A stretch of 64,000 bases of DNA, from positions 3,379,920-3,443,919 of the forward strand of contig NC_018395.1 of the NCBI RefSeq assembly GCF_000208865.1. Direction: 5' to 3'. The DNA comes from Neospora caninum Liverpool (lineage: Eukaryota > Apicomplexa > Conoidasida > Eucoccidiorida > Sarcocystidae). The notes below the pieces were generated by a model that ran no database searches, had not been told where the DNA came from, and saw only the letters and a program-made list of their open reading frames with translations. Position numbers and translations under genes: made by a program. Every line of letters begins with the position of its first letter. The stretch's first letter is position 1. Below are positions 11,201-21,582 of the stretch, piece by piece.

Positions 11201-11502
11201 AGCCTTCGGGAGTGTTCACCAGGACTGCGGGGGGGAAACGGAGAGAAGGCGCGTGTTTCTTCTCTCCAGTTTCCAGGATCCCAGAATCGAGCACTCCGAC
11301 TTGTGGGCGTCCACTGCGCGAAAGGGACGGCCGTGTAGCCACAAGCGTTGCAAAACTGGAGATGAGCAAGAGCGAGGCAAAATTGAAAGGCAAGCATTCG
11401 CGGAACGTTCGCAACATCTGGACAGGGTGAACGCTTCAATGGACTGCCTCGGAGTCCCGTAGACCTTATGCGCGACTCCTTTTTCCCTGGAGAGGCGCGC
11501 AT
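8242..11502 (-). CDS. Large hypothetical protein with N-terminal signal-like segment; possible organelle-targeted protein
   Basis: A 1086-codon single frame with ATG at 11502. Residues 1-35 are basic. From Met36 comes a hydrophobic run (MLAFQFCLALAHLQFC) that would act as signal peptide or anchor, followed by a long Ser/Pro/Arg-rich low-acid stretch to about 240. This resembles a bipartite apicoplast leader, although an internal signal is unusual unless translation starts at Met36. At 251-265 sits FPPWLLGEWSLRILW. Proline followed by W-L-x-G-x-W opens some plastid/cyanobacterial lipocalin-like domains (DUF6816 type), and scattered later segments (SSLRFRIRLLPAG, EPLYWRF, VERVVYVPSSRLVNF) would fit a beta-rich fold. 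That assignment is weak. Two Glu/Gly/Lys-rich inserts are present and introns may be hidden in the frame. Part of the ORF (8728..9193) is repeated inverted at 13516..13981. Confidence 0.6.
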   Translation of the reverse strand: MRASPGKKESRIRSTGLRGSPLKRSPCPDVANVPRMLAFQFCLALAHLQFCNACGYTAVPFAQWTPTSRSARFWDPGNWREETRAFSPFPPRSPGEHSRRLHPSCFLTPCAFLDSTFPLGRCSDRRSFAPHSSRDSSCLSASGPSSISLFFPPPCSLARCRSFFPSSSAPPLAHSASGKPSASRALPTTRAQTHAHRLFSSLAVSSLSSPPVSGPHPRTRRRASASTSPPSSPSRCFLTSPSSSDKGWCMFPPWLLGEWSLRILWPSSPSPASSVPSSDPCASSVAPHASPLSPDSSAVHRPQHHISEEAASSGEDSRLDTERGYMRRTRARWTRDEVKTREDVIPPQPCPVSEDLRQADVEVLKELRASLTSPYVSPSFPPGVEHSSATSRSSSSLSHSNFRWLTDCQRKAILRASSLRFRIRLLPAGRVALVGGVNGRHSLGTGVSTKSPSDACGEDAEEEGGGKTAKAGRERNTTLAVETAATSGKGPETVLPPARRQRADHEACLFFSEKTENSPQGGNGGRTSSNQVLCLEPLYWRFTPATRRLVVEIALLPHLLVLRLSCGILWGNSLSREDIARASRACVSTSRAVFASPHCEKLSRRQPLQPLRDQGGVRRPPAHFSGAAEDAVNNEGEGSSAERFAASGLDERERVALAAALAGGVRGRGVLSVRSLICDEGREGEAAEEPERTDKVRNADGVSEVFLRSTGTTKGAHGGAAEETSRDSRGWLCVEALRACSPSQRAPPRCLVASVPLGDVHLHLKGPTSGSAIVRSRGRLLPKRGFLHLRTGAERHAFLQEFCLLQHAQKSFLEGCLKTKRPPHVAAVEGATRIPAATGTEPQLDGEGEGEERQNGLGPTVADGILEEDREAGASLPKHERGCEASGGKTGESQGSESCEHGWHGVSDKTCEKGQNQNFKETASGRALCNDADQETGNSLENTVGERELQRIFAERAKSVRSILRSRGKPGRAGRPGPRGCTVPVVGLAINAKVVGWTLPLPSLSFVSSSSCNPAHVTGKRSEKEQVARVEACEPQNAIAAAQLHWRVCRRLSGPEDKVERVVYVPSSRLVNFVVKRGREEKQESS

Positions 11503-13415
11503 TTTACGGGCTTGGGCTTTCCTCTGTCAAATGCCCTCGGGGGCGGTCAGACGGGACGGCATGGTATCACTTTCCCGTTCTCCTTTTCGTCTCTTTCCTT
11601 AGGCCAGAGCAGGCCGTGAATTCTTTTCTCTCGGCAAGAAGAAGGAAGTCCAGCGGGCTCCATACGGTACTCGAGATACGCCAGCCCTGCGCTGGGCCAG
11701 GGTCAGGTGGGAAGTTCCTGCGGAGACGAGCATGGACCCGCGCACGAATCCACGTAGAGCTGTGCCATGTCCAGAGAAAAAAGAGGGCGGAAGCAAAATG
11801 CCGACGGTCCTCAGATGCAGGGGGAGCCGGGCGGAGTGGGGAAACTGGAGCATGTCGAGGGTGTGCGAAGGCAAGGAAAGCCCCAACCAGAGAAAGGCGT
11901 TCTCCACTGAAGAGGCAAAAGGCCGCAGAAGCGCAGCAAAGAAAGGCAAGCTTACGAAAGCAGAGTGGAGAAACGAATCCGCTTGGTCAGGCAGACTCTG
12001 AAGAACCGAGACCGTCCAGGAGCACACTTAACGGAGACAGGGCGGAAAAGTGTGTCTCTCGCATCGGCGACGCACACACTCGACCGCAGCCAACTGTCTG
12101 GTGCATGTCTTGTTCTCTGACGGCAACAAGACCGCCACTGACACGGCTCGACAGACAAAGGTAAAACGTGAAATGAAAAAGAGATGCGTCCACACAAGAC
12201 ACTCGCAGTTAGCAGCGGTCGCTGAGCATGCAGAAAACTCGCGATTGACTTCCAAACCCACGAAAAAAGCATGCACCGGAGACACGCCAATTTGGACAAC
12301 CCCTCTCGAGCCCCCAGCTGGCGTGCGACGCGCGTCTTGTGGCGTGGCGACGGAAGCGTTGCTCAGGGCCAAGATCTTTGCAAAAACTGAAAGAGACTGC
12401 ATCGTGACGGCGAACAAGCGATGCGTCTGTTCCACACGGTCGCACTTGAATCTGAACGGAGAACAGCGGGTCAAGTCAACCGCGGGAGCTGGGAAATCCG
12501 ACTGCGGATGAGAGGTGATTCTGGCGAGACGCGGCACCAGCCCGCCGTGGACTGAGTCGAGAGAGAGAGCGTGGGAGAACCCGAATCGAGAGGCATGTTT
12601 GTCCTTTCTTGATTATGTCGCCAAATTAAACGACAAAGACGTCACGATTTTAGATCGGAACACCACTTCATCTCGTACCAGAATGGTTAACTTTGTGTGC
12701 TGCAAACTGACAGGGGCGTTTGCCGCGGGAGTCTCGAGTAACGGTCTCGGTGTGCGCTCGACGTCAGCGTTGTCATTTTTCAGCCTCAGCCGCTGCGAGA
12801 CAATGCTCCGACAGTTTTCCCTTAGGCTACCTCTCTCTCCGACACCCAAAGCTGTGGAGCTGTCTGTGGTACTGTTTGCAGGCTGCTTCACCTGCGACTC
12901 TCGGCTGTCCCAACTTTCCATGGCGGCATATGACCCGGCCAGGATCCGAGCGAGGTAATTCGATAGAGGCTTGGCGGTCCTTACGAGGAAAACCGCACGC
13001 TTCAGGTCACCCGAAACCTCAATGGCCGATGAGTCCAGGAACAGTCATCATTCTTCTGGTCAGATGAAAGGCGTTGACATCGTGAGTGCCGGTAGAAGCC
13101 GTGGACGCTGTCTCCCGCGGCAGCTTCCAAAGTGTCCATGGACTCTAGAGCAGAGTCAAGCACGACCCAAAGATTTCCCCACACCGGTGAGAGGGTACGG
13201 CGGCGCCCTCCGGGTGGAGCCAAAAAGAAAGTGGATGCTTCGTCCCGGGGTGTAAACAGAATGCGAAACGCTTGGAGAGATAGCATAGATGAGGTACCCT
13301 CTTTGTGAACAACATTTCAGGTTAACAAGTCGCAAGTATCTGTCCTTTCAGATGTAGCAATACCAAGGTTCGATCCTAGCATTCCACGTGCGGTGGTATT
13401 GCGACTGGGGGGGGG
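11503..13415. other. Upstream flank of the large minus-strand ORF up to the scaffold gap
   Basis: Open frames of up to about 180 codons occur on both strands, but none begins at an ATG followed by a recognisable motif or paired splice signals. The last bases before the gap are a run of G. Confidence 0.35.
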
Positions 13416-13515
13416 NNNNNNNNNNNNNNNNNNNNNNNNNNNNNNNNNNNNNNNNNNNNNNNNNNNNNNNNNNNNNNNNNNNNNNNNNNNNNNNNNNNNN
13501 NNNNNNNNNNNNNNN
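13416..13515. other. Assembly gap (100 N)
   Basis: One hundred unresolved bases, the conventional placeholder length for a gap of unknown size. Both sides carry G homopolymers: directly at 13407..13415, and at about 13982..13996 on the far edge of the inverted fragment. Confidence 0.99.
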
Positions 13516-13981
13516 CAGCGCTATTGTACGCAGCCGCGGCCGGCTGCTTCCGAAGCGGGGCTTTCTTCATCTGCGCACGGGTGCCGAGCGTCACGCTTTT
13601 CTTCAAGAGTTTTGTCTTCTTCAGCATGCCCAGAAATCCTTTCTTGAGGGCTGCCTAAAGACCAAGCGCCCGCCGCATGTGGCCGCGGTCGAGGGCGCCA
13701 CGAGGATCCCGGCGGCGACGGGTACCGAGCCCCAACTGGACGGGGAAGGCGAGGGAGAGGAGCGCCAAAACGGGCTAGGGCCAACTGTAGCAGACGGAAT
13801 CCTAGAAGAGGATAGAGAGGCGGGGGCGTCTCTGCCCAAACACGAAAGGGGGTGTGAGGCGTCAGGTGGGAAGACTGGCGAAAGCCAGGGATCAGAGAGC
13901 TGCGAACACGGATGGCACGGCGTTTCGGACAAGACTTGTGAGAAGGGTCAGAACCAAAACTTCAAGGAAACGGCCAGCGGT
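13516..13981 (-). repeat. Inverted duplicate of 8728..9193 (466 bp)
   Basis: Reading the plus strand here gives the same sequence as the minus strand at 8728..9193. The encoded protein segments agree over the full length, and the match stops abruptly at the N gap and at a G run. It carries a fragment of the large 8242..11502 ORF, so any coding frame here is a broken copy. The abrupt ends at a gap and a homopolymer favour an assembly artefact over a real duplication. Confidence 0.93.
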
Positions 13982-15478
13982 GGGGGGGGGGGGGGGCACC
14001 ACACGCGTCAGGACTCCCCCCTTCCTGGCAAACCGTTTTTTTCGGGCGGAATGTTCGAAGGTGCACACGATATGGGCTCCTCCGCTATTTTACAAGGTGG
14101 ACTTTTCCTCCACGGCATTTCTGACTCATCTACTGCAGCAAAGCGTGTCCCATAAGCATGGGGCGCACACATCCTCTAGGACACACACCAATGTTCCAAG
14201 CGTTCTTCCTCCACTGCCATCGCCAGTGGAGGGGGATGTTTTGTTCGAACGTAAGGGATGCCCCGTTCATTGTCTCGGTTATTCATGCCTTTGTGTGCGA
14301 CTTCAAAGCGCGACGCTCGAGTGCTCGTGGAACACAACAAAGGAAGATGCAAGCCGACGCATGAGGACGTTCTCTGCATTGGATCGACTGTGGCAGTAAC
14401 AGCGATGAAGAAAACGCGAAAGGGAACGTGAAGGAAACGACGCCTGGCTTCAAACGAAAAACAAACCCGCAAAACAAGAAACACGAAACGCTTCACTCAA
14501 GGACTGCATTTGACGAAAGAATCGAGAACGGCCACGGCACGGCTCTACGTCGGGGAAGGCACTTTCCGAGATCAGAAAAGGAAACAAGGAAAAGGAACAC
14601 TGAAAACAGCTGCAGAGCGGACTGCGGTGCTCCTCCCCTCTCGTCTTTTTGTCAAGTGCATTTCTCTTGAAAAGCATGTTTCACACAAATCGTTCCCTTC
14701 GCTACTGAAAACCGTCTTAGATTGGGAACAGAGACACTGGCAAAACACGCTTCGAGGTTTCTGCCTTCCGACACACGGCGAAGAGGGATCACACCAGTTG
14801 TCTGTCCCTGTTCGTTTCCTGGGTTGTTCTTCTGTCTCCACATCATTCCTCCCTCCGTACTTATTGCCTCTCTTATTCTCCCTCCTCCCAATCGCGCCAC
14901 GCGAGGCTCGGTCCACTGGCCGTTTACTGCAACCCCGTCCCCACCCATCGTTCTCTTTTTTACTCGCCAACCTTCAACAAAAACCTCCAGCCCACACTCA
15001 TCTGGACGAAGGCGAGTCTCCGCCCGGAGCTGCAGAACTTCACTTTGCTCTCAGATGCACTCCTAGGCCTTTCCGTTGCTTACTCTTCGTCTCCACCTCG
15101 CCTTTCAGTTGTCAGCCAAATCGTACCGCGCGTTCGCTCTTCACAACCTGCCGCTCTCTTGCGGGGACGGCGGCGGGAGGCCCGAAGGCCCAGCCCTCCT
15201 TGTTCTCTCTCTTTCTTCTTCTTCCTCCGGAGTGAGACCCCCCTTTCCTGCCTTCATCCGGTCCTCCCGTCCATCTACAGTTCCGGTCCCTTCCAGCAGG
15301 GCGCGTCGTCCCTCCTCTTCACGAGGGGAGTTCTTCAAGGATGTGCCCCGTTTGGAAAGCCGTTTGGCGAGAATCCATCTGAGAACAAAAAACAGACGGA
15401 GACGCGCGTGTTTCGTGCCTTGACTCATCACGGAAACCTAGCACAGTCGCGCGCAGAGACGCGAGAATCTCCGGCCGA
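13982..15478. other. Spacer right of the gap, no supported gene
   Basis: It begins with a G homopolymer, then shows pyrimidine-rich plus-strand sequence after about 14770. Open frames on both strands lack credible starts. It probably contains the 3' UTR of the minus-strand gene ending at 15479. Confidence 0.35.
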
Positions 15479-18436
15479 CTAACGCCAGCATCTAAACCAG
15501 TTTTTCTTCCGTCCAAAAGCAAAGGCGTACTCGGAAGGAATGGCGATGATCCACTGAAGAAGCCAGGCGAGAAAAATGACAAAGACGAGGGTGACCGCGA
15601 CGAGCGTGAACGCGAGCGCCAGGCACGAGCCCTTTGGAAGGCAGTTGCCCTGAGAGGCAGTCGGGCGGACAGCAAGGCAGACATCACGGAGTCAAGATTT
15701 TGGGGAAAGGCTTCGACGCCTCTAGAGCAAAGTTCGTGGAGACGGACGCTCTCAAAGCAACTGCTGCCTGACACCCAGACACACGTGCGCTGGTCGAGAA
15801 AACTTTTGGATGTGCTACACGCTAGTCGCTCGACGCGAGCGGGGCGAGACGCAGTCACAACACGCCAACTCTATCACGTTCAAGAAAAAGGCTTCTCTGC
15901 AGTTTAGCGCCCAATTTTCTTTCATGCTTACCGCGAATTCGCATGAGCATTGCTCAGGCCCAGCCACACCAGTCGCTCGAGTGTCGGGGGTTCCATCCTG
16001 GGTCAACTGCGCAACACAAACAGCCATCTGAAGACGGTCGGAAGCGTGAGACTGCAAGCATGGGCTGCCGCAAAATCCTCGCACCCCAGTGAAACATAGA
16101 TACAATCGGTAACATGGGGGATACCTAGAAGGGCGCACATGGGCTTCCCGAATAGGCTCCACGCTTCCCTAAAAAACACTTTTAGCTGTCTTGAGCAGTC
16201 CAGCGGGGTGGTGGTGTATACCAATCACAAAGACCTGGAGTCGGAAGACCATCACCACGCACAATCCCTCTGACGGTCAAACAGAAGAGCAAGCCGATTC
16301 ACCCGGCAATGCCCTATACACCTGCATACACCGCATGGGAAAGAGTCCGTCTTGGCCGTCACGGGTGAAAAGCGGCCGCGCCTGGTACGTCAATCGGAGA
16401 TCCGTGAAACGAAACCCTGGACGCTTCCCAACTCTACAGCTGCTACCCCTCTTCAGGGGGACGGAGACGGTTCTGAAGCGTCTGCACGTGTCCCCGAGGG
16501 ACGGCGAAACGCGAACGCACCTGGAGGGCGGAGACGACTGTGGGCTGGTCGACGGCGTCTTCTGCCTCAGCGGGGGGCGTCTTCGAAGCGACGTCTGTAT
16601 CCGACTCCAGATAACTGCCGTCCGCCGCATTCGGATCTGCGTGGACAGCGCAAAAGTGGAGAGACGTCGGGTGGCCTCTACGAAAGGCAGTCGTTTCCTC
16701 TATCCTCAACCAAACATGTGCGAGGCAAGCGGCGCCAGCGGAAACCGACACAAACAGAAAAAAAGTGATGGACTCTGCAGTGTGCTTCCCCCGGGAACAG
16801 AACGCCCCCGAAGACGCCGTCGTCTGACGACGGAAACTGAACGCCTGGCTCTGTTTGCACAGGGGAAAATCGGACGACATAGAAGACACCGCAAGACTGT
16901 CCTTTGCAGCCAAGGCGCATTTGCTCTCGTGCGACGAGGCCAAAACGGAGAGAGTCGGAGCGGCGGGCAGTAGACAAGTGAGGTTCCAGATTCATGAAGT
17001 GAGACAACTCTGCGTCGAAATTGAATGCTCCAAAACGCGTTTTCCATTTGCCGTTTTCATACGTGCATATCTGCAATCCTGCCTTCCCCTCACATTTTTC
17101 GTTTCCTCAATGGGAAACGGTCTATACACTGCAGGCGCGCGGCGGCAGTCCACAGCTTCGCAGGTTCACCCCTGGTTACTTTCCGGAACCCAAAGAACAC
17201 GCTTCCATTTGAACGCGGATTCAGACAAAAGAACGCGCGTTTCCTTTCTCCGAGAAACGGGGACGTACCGATTGGAGACGATACCGGCACGGGGCCCCGG
17301 AGGTGAACGATGGCACGAAGAGGAGACAAAGAGGCATCCGACTGGAGCGTTTGCGGGTCGGCAGAGCAGAGAAGCCCTGGGAAAGAAAACGCACGACAGT
17401 CAACTCACAATGACGCTGTAAAGTCGCCTCGCTGGCCGATGTGTGTCGCCGGCTGCACGAGTCGATACAGAACAGGTTTGTCCCCAGTCGGAAGCCCCAA
17501 GGGGAGACCGGATGTTGCACGCACCAGTGGGATTAGGGCAGCATAGACTACTAACATGCAAGTCTGTGGAACCGACACAGAAAGAAGAGACTACCGGCCG
17601 AGGTCGGACGCAGAAAAATCAGCAGGCGCCTCCCGCAGAAACGGTAAGTGCAGGAAATAAAACGGAGACCACGGTCAACAGCGATTTTGGAGAGATGGGA
17701 GAAACAGAAAAAACGGCGACGCAGGCGCCAGTGGGGCCTACACAATACGTTGAATCGCAAGACGCATCACGCCAAAAGACAACACCCTGATGCGGGAGAC
17801 AGAGCAAAACAGGTCTGCCCGGATTACCGACCGAGAGGACAGGCATATCCAAGCCGCGAGGCGACCAGTAACCCTCTCGAAAGCAGTACAGTAGAGCGTC
17901 ACCCGCGCACCGTTTAGTCCTAATGAAAAGAGTGAGGGGAAATCCGTTTGGCAACTCGGGAGAAGAGACAGGTCAGACGCGATACACTCGAGAGGTTACA
18001 GCTCCACCCTCAAGGGCTACGATCTTCTAGCAGTCCTTGTGCTGAGTCCGGACCCGCAAGCGCGCGACAACAGCGCCTTCAGGGTGCTTTTTCCGTATAA
18101 CGCCTTGTGTCGAATCATCCCTGCGATGTTTTCTCGGATCCTTTTTGACTCGTTACACACCAGGACGGGCGTCTACGTTTTCGCTTTGCGATGCGCATGA
18201 AGACGAGACGTTTCCTCTGCCCGAGACGCTCCGCGCGTGCTCCAGCTGGAGTCCCAAGATACAGTAAATGGCAATGTGCAGCACTTTCTCAGTTTTCAGC
18301 GAGTTTTCAGCATAGTGACGATTTTGACGGAACGCAGTTGGAAAAAAAACCAGGAGCGGCGGACGAAGAGACCCGCACACTGGGAACTTGAAAGCTTACC
18401 TCCAGAGAAGAGACCAAGGTAGAAGAGCACCTTCAT
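15479..18436 (-). CDS. Multi-exon secreted, Cys-rich, single-pass membrane protein (partly resolved)
   Basis: The 5' exons chain in phase: 18436..18400 (MKVLFYLGLFSG, signal peptide), 18245..18161, 17919..17828, 17563..17409, 17376..17269, with donors GTAAGC, GTGTGT, GTAATC, GTGAGT and GTACGT. A sixth exon begins at 17070 (ICTYENGKWKTRFGAF). Its 3' end and one or two exons near 16.7-16.3 kb (one containing ADPNAADGSYLESDTD) could not be fixed. The last two exons are clear: 16027..15932 (GTAAGC donor) and 15649..15479. They encode paired cysteines (QCSCEFA, GNCLPKGSC), then a membrane helix (LALAFTLVAVTLVFVIFLAWLL) and a short basic tail ending FRCWR. Predicted topology is signal peptide, Cys-rich lumenal or extracellular part, one helix, about 25-residue cytosolic tail: a candidate surface, micronemal or secretory-pathway protein. 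No family is recognised. Exons are small, so the gene is easily missed by ORF finding. Confidence 0.6.
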
Positions 18437-21400
18437 CTTGAAGAAACGGAGAGAAGAAAAGCTAACGGGAGAATGTGAGCGTTGCCTCATGCCGGGAGGG
18501 TCATGGTCTCTAGACGCTGCCCAACAGGGGCGTCGAGACTGTGCACCAGAAAAATACGGTTTGGGGTTGCGTCTAACTCGGAGAGTCTCCGAGAATAGAC
18601 AAAAGGGGGGAAGAAACTGGACGCATGTAAACAAATCGTAGAATCAAAGTGAACAACCGGTCAGTCCATCCTTCCTCCCAGTCCCGTCTTCTTGTCTCTA
18701 TACGCCAGTGTGGAAAGAGACGACGGGAACAGAAAACGGAAGACGCCGCCTGTCCCCTTCTTCTCTTCTATAGCTGGAAAGTCTGCTAACAAAATGCATC
18801 GAACTTGCGTCGCTGACCCAGAACACAAGGGGAAAATGTAGCTTCTGCGGTGCGCGTGGCTCGTGTGCTACACTGGTCGGAATCTGACTCCTGCCTCGCT
18901 CTCGCCAGCCTCTCTTGCTGAATCGCGAGTCCGGTGCGGCAGAGTAAGCAGCCGGCGGGAACGAGAGCGTGCAGAGGCAAAAGGGGGAAAACGCGATAGT
19001 CTTCGCTAGAACAACCGGGGAAGAGCCGAATTCCCGCTACTCAGCATGCGCAAGGAAGGAAATAAGGATGGAACGCCCGGCTGAATCGAGTCAGCGAATC
19101 TCGATCAACTCTGCCAACAAGCGAAGATCGGAAGGTAGCGACGTGTGTTTTCCGCGACTCATAGTCGATGCTCTCTGTCGTGGGACTTGCCCCCGAATAT
19201 AAGCCGAACCTCTCGTGGCTGCGAGGCCGCAGTCGCGGTGCGCCGGCTATGTCGCCCTGCCGCGTGAAAAGTGTGTCTGCAATCGCGCGGCTTCAGGGTT
19301 GGGAGGGCCAGGCACACATCTAGGGCCCCTCTCCGGAAAGGCCTGCCTTTTTGCTCCTTCTGCGATAAAAAGTTGAGGGCCTTGACTCAAGACAAAGGTA
19401 AGAGTAGCACGTGGAGAACTGCGTCACACATGAGGGACTGGGCCATCGACTAGCCCCGACAGGGCACCAAGCTGGTTTGCATCGATTGTGCCGCTTGAGT
19501 CCATCTTGAGTCTGTCGAGACCAAAGGGAGGCGTCCATTTCTTTACCCATCTTTTCAATATCTCAGTACGTTTGTGTCGACGAAAAGCACCGTAATCTGA
19601 AGCGGGCTGAGGCGAGGCACGCGTAGCCTCCTGCTCACCGGCGCGTATGTAGCAGACATTTTGTCTTCGCCAGCGGTTGCCGCATAGCATGGCGGAAGTG
19701 TTGTGCTCTCCCGTTTTTTTACGGTTTTTCTGCCCCCGTACCAGATCTGCACATCTGGATTCGTGGGAAGCGCGTATTTTGCGAACGAGAGAGAGGCATG
19801 TCCATATCGCACGCAGGCCCCGGCTTTCATTCTAGAACCAACGTTCGCTTGTTCGCAGCCCGAGACGGAAACTCGCTTGTACTGTTGGACATTGATGCTG
19901 GCCACTGAGGCATTTCCAGTGGATTTTCCCTAGTTCCCCGTACCGCCGATGTTTCGGAGTACGGCTCTCAAAGCTTTAGGCTGAGAAAAAGGCTGAAAAG
20001 CGAAAGAAAGCGTCGACTTGAGGTTCTCTATCCTTGTCAACAGAAATGCAGGCTGCCGGCGCCAGAAACGCATGACCCGAAAGAGCGATTCTGGATATAC
20101 GAATGTAGCACGTCCAGGCAAATCCTGTGCACTTTTCAGTGGACGCGAAGCGGGGGCGTTTTCCTCCGTGAGCGTATCCTCCCTTTCTGTTTGTTGTTCC
20201 TGCATTCTCGACGAGCCTTCATCCCCCTTCTCTGCGTGCATACCGGCGGCCGCTCGTGATTTTGCGGGTTTTCATGTATACGTTTATTTGTCCTCTTCAT
20301 CGGGAGCGACCGGTTTCCACGCCTGGTTCTGTCGGTGTCAGCTTGCACAAGCACCTTTCCTCAACGTGCCTTTTCACGCATTCCTCGTTTTTACCCCGAA
20401 AACACCAGTGCCTGTGCCCGATACCAGCGAAGGAAGAGATCCAACCTGTCGCCTCGCTCACAGGTGGTTGCCGGCGTCACTCTTTTCTCCACTGTCGCCT
20501 TGTCTGACGTTTCACCGAGACCAGCTCGTTGGGCTCTCTTCTCGTTTCGCTTTTTTCCTGTTGAACGGACCACCCGCTCGTATGTATCTCGAGCAAACAT
20601 CATGGCTCCATCGCCTCTGCGCTTGCAACCCAGAACGCCGCCATCCCGGCCAAGTCTCTCTGCGTGAAATCAAAGGTCCGACACCTACCGAGGTGCTCTT
20701 AGGGGGCTGTGCAGAGTACGAGTTTCGGGGGTAACAGCGGGCGCTACATGGTCTGGTGATTGGTGTGTTTTTTTTCTTTGAGTGCTACTTCATGAGTTTC
20801 ACACAGGTGCTGTCGTAACGGGTTCCATTCTTTCCAAGGAAGTCTGGGAGGTCAGTTTCTTTCGACAAAGCATTGTCTGTTTTGGCGCCTCTGTCGCTGT
20901 ACAACGGCTCTCGCGTGGGATTCAATAAAACGTCCACTATCTCTCGTTGTTTGGTCATCACTCTTCATCGGCTTCCATGGAAAAAGCCGTCGGCCTGCTC
21001 TACGACTCTGTCGGCTTGTTCTCTCTCTCTGGTCCCTCTTGGTAGTAAGATATGCCATGTCCTGGGGGGAAGTTCGTATCGTTCTGTTCGTTCTGCCGCT
21101 GTGGAAATGGTCAGGGAGAACAATGCGAGTATCTTCCCAGAGGGATGTGTTATTCTGGCCAAATATCTGTTCGCCACAACACCTCCGCTTTACCCTGGAT
21201 GACTCTCGGAGGCAGCAGGGCGCGCGTTGAATTTTTTGAGAAGCGTTATTGTTCTCTTGTCAACAGACACTCTGCAGCATTCGATCCGGTGCTCTCGTCG
21301 CTACTCAGCTCTTTGACAAGCAGGCGCGAGCCGCCGTCGCATTTCCGTTCGCCCCGGACGCTTCCCTGCTTACACAAAGCGTTCGCCACGTCGCCTGGTC

Positions 21401-21582
21401 TCCGGTGATCGGTGCCTTTCCGTCTGTGTCAGGGCTCGGGCGGATCAGGCGAAGCGGGAACTGGAAAAGAGCTATGAAGACCGCTCGCGTCGTAGGCAGA
21501 GCCTCACCGCCGCGAGACCCGATGTTAAAACCTGCAGGCAACGTCCTTCTCGACGACAGATCCTTCTAAAGAGCGGTCAGCA
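18437..21582. other. Gene-poor stretch with possible unresolved plus-strand exons
   Basis: It contains the promoter of the minus-strand membrane-protein gene on its left. On the right, two plus-strand stretches look exon-like by composition and acceptor sites. One follows 21268 (frame with LFDKQARAAVAFPFAPD); the other follows 21434 (AKRELEKSYEDRSRRRQ, coiled-coil-like). Their phases could not be joined into a model, and the second overlaps the leader of the gene at 21583. Confidence 0.3.

Noticed and set aside
12028..12537. 169-codon minus-strand frame
   Set aside because: Starts at a non-ATG codon and has no recognisable motif or splice partner.
13388..14155. 255-codon plus-strand frame spanning the N gap
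   Set aside because: Chimera of unresolved bases and the inverted copy of the 8242..11502 ORF.
21249..21582. Exon-like plus-strand stretches just upstream of the coiled-coil gene
   Set aside because: Acceptors are present but phases could not be connected and no start exon was found; left as an unresolved possibility only.
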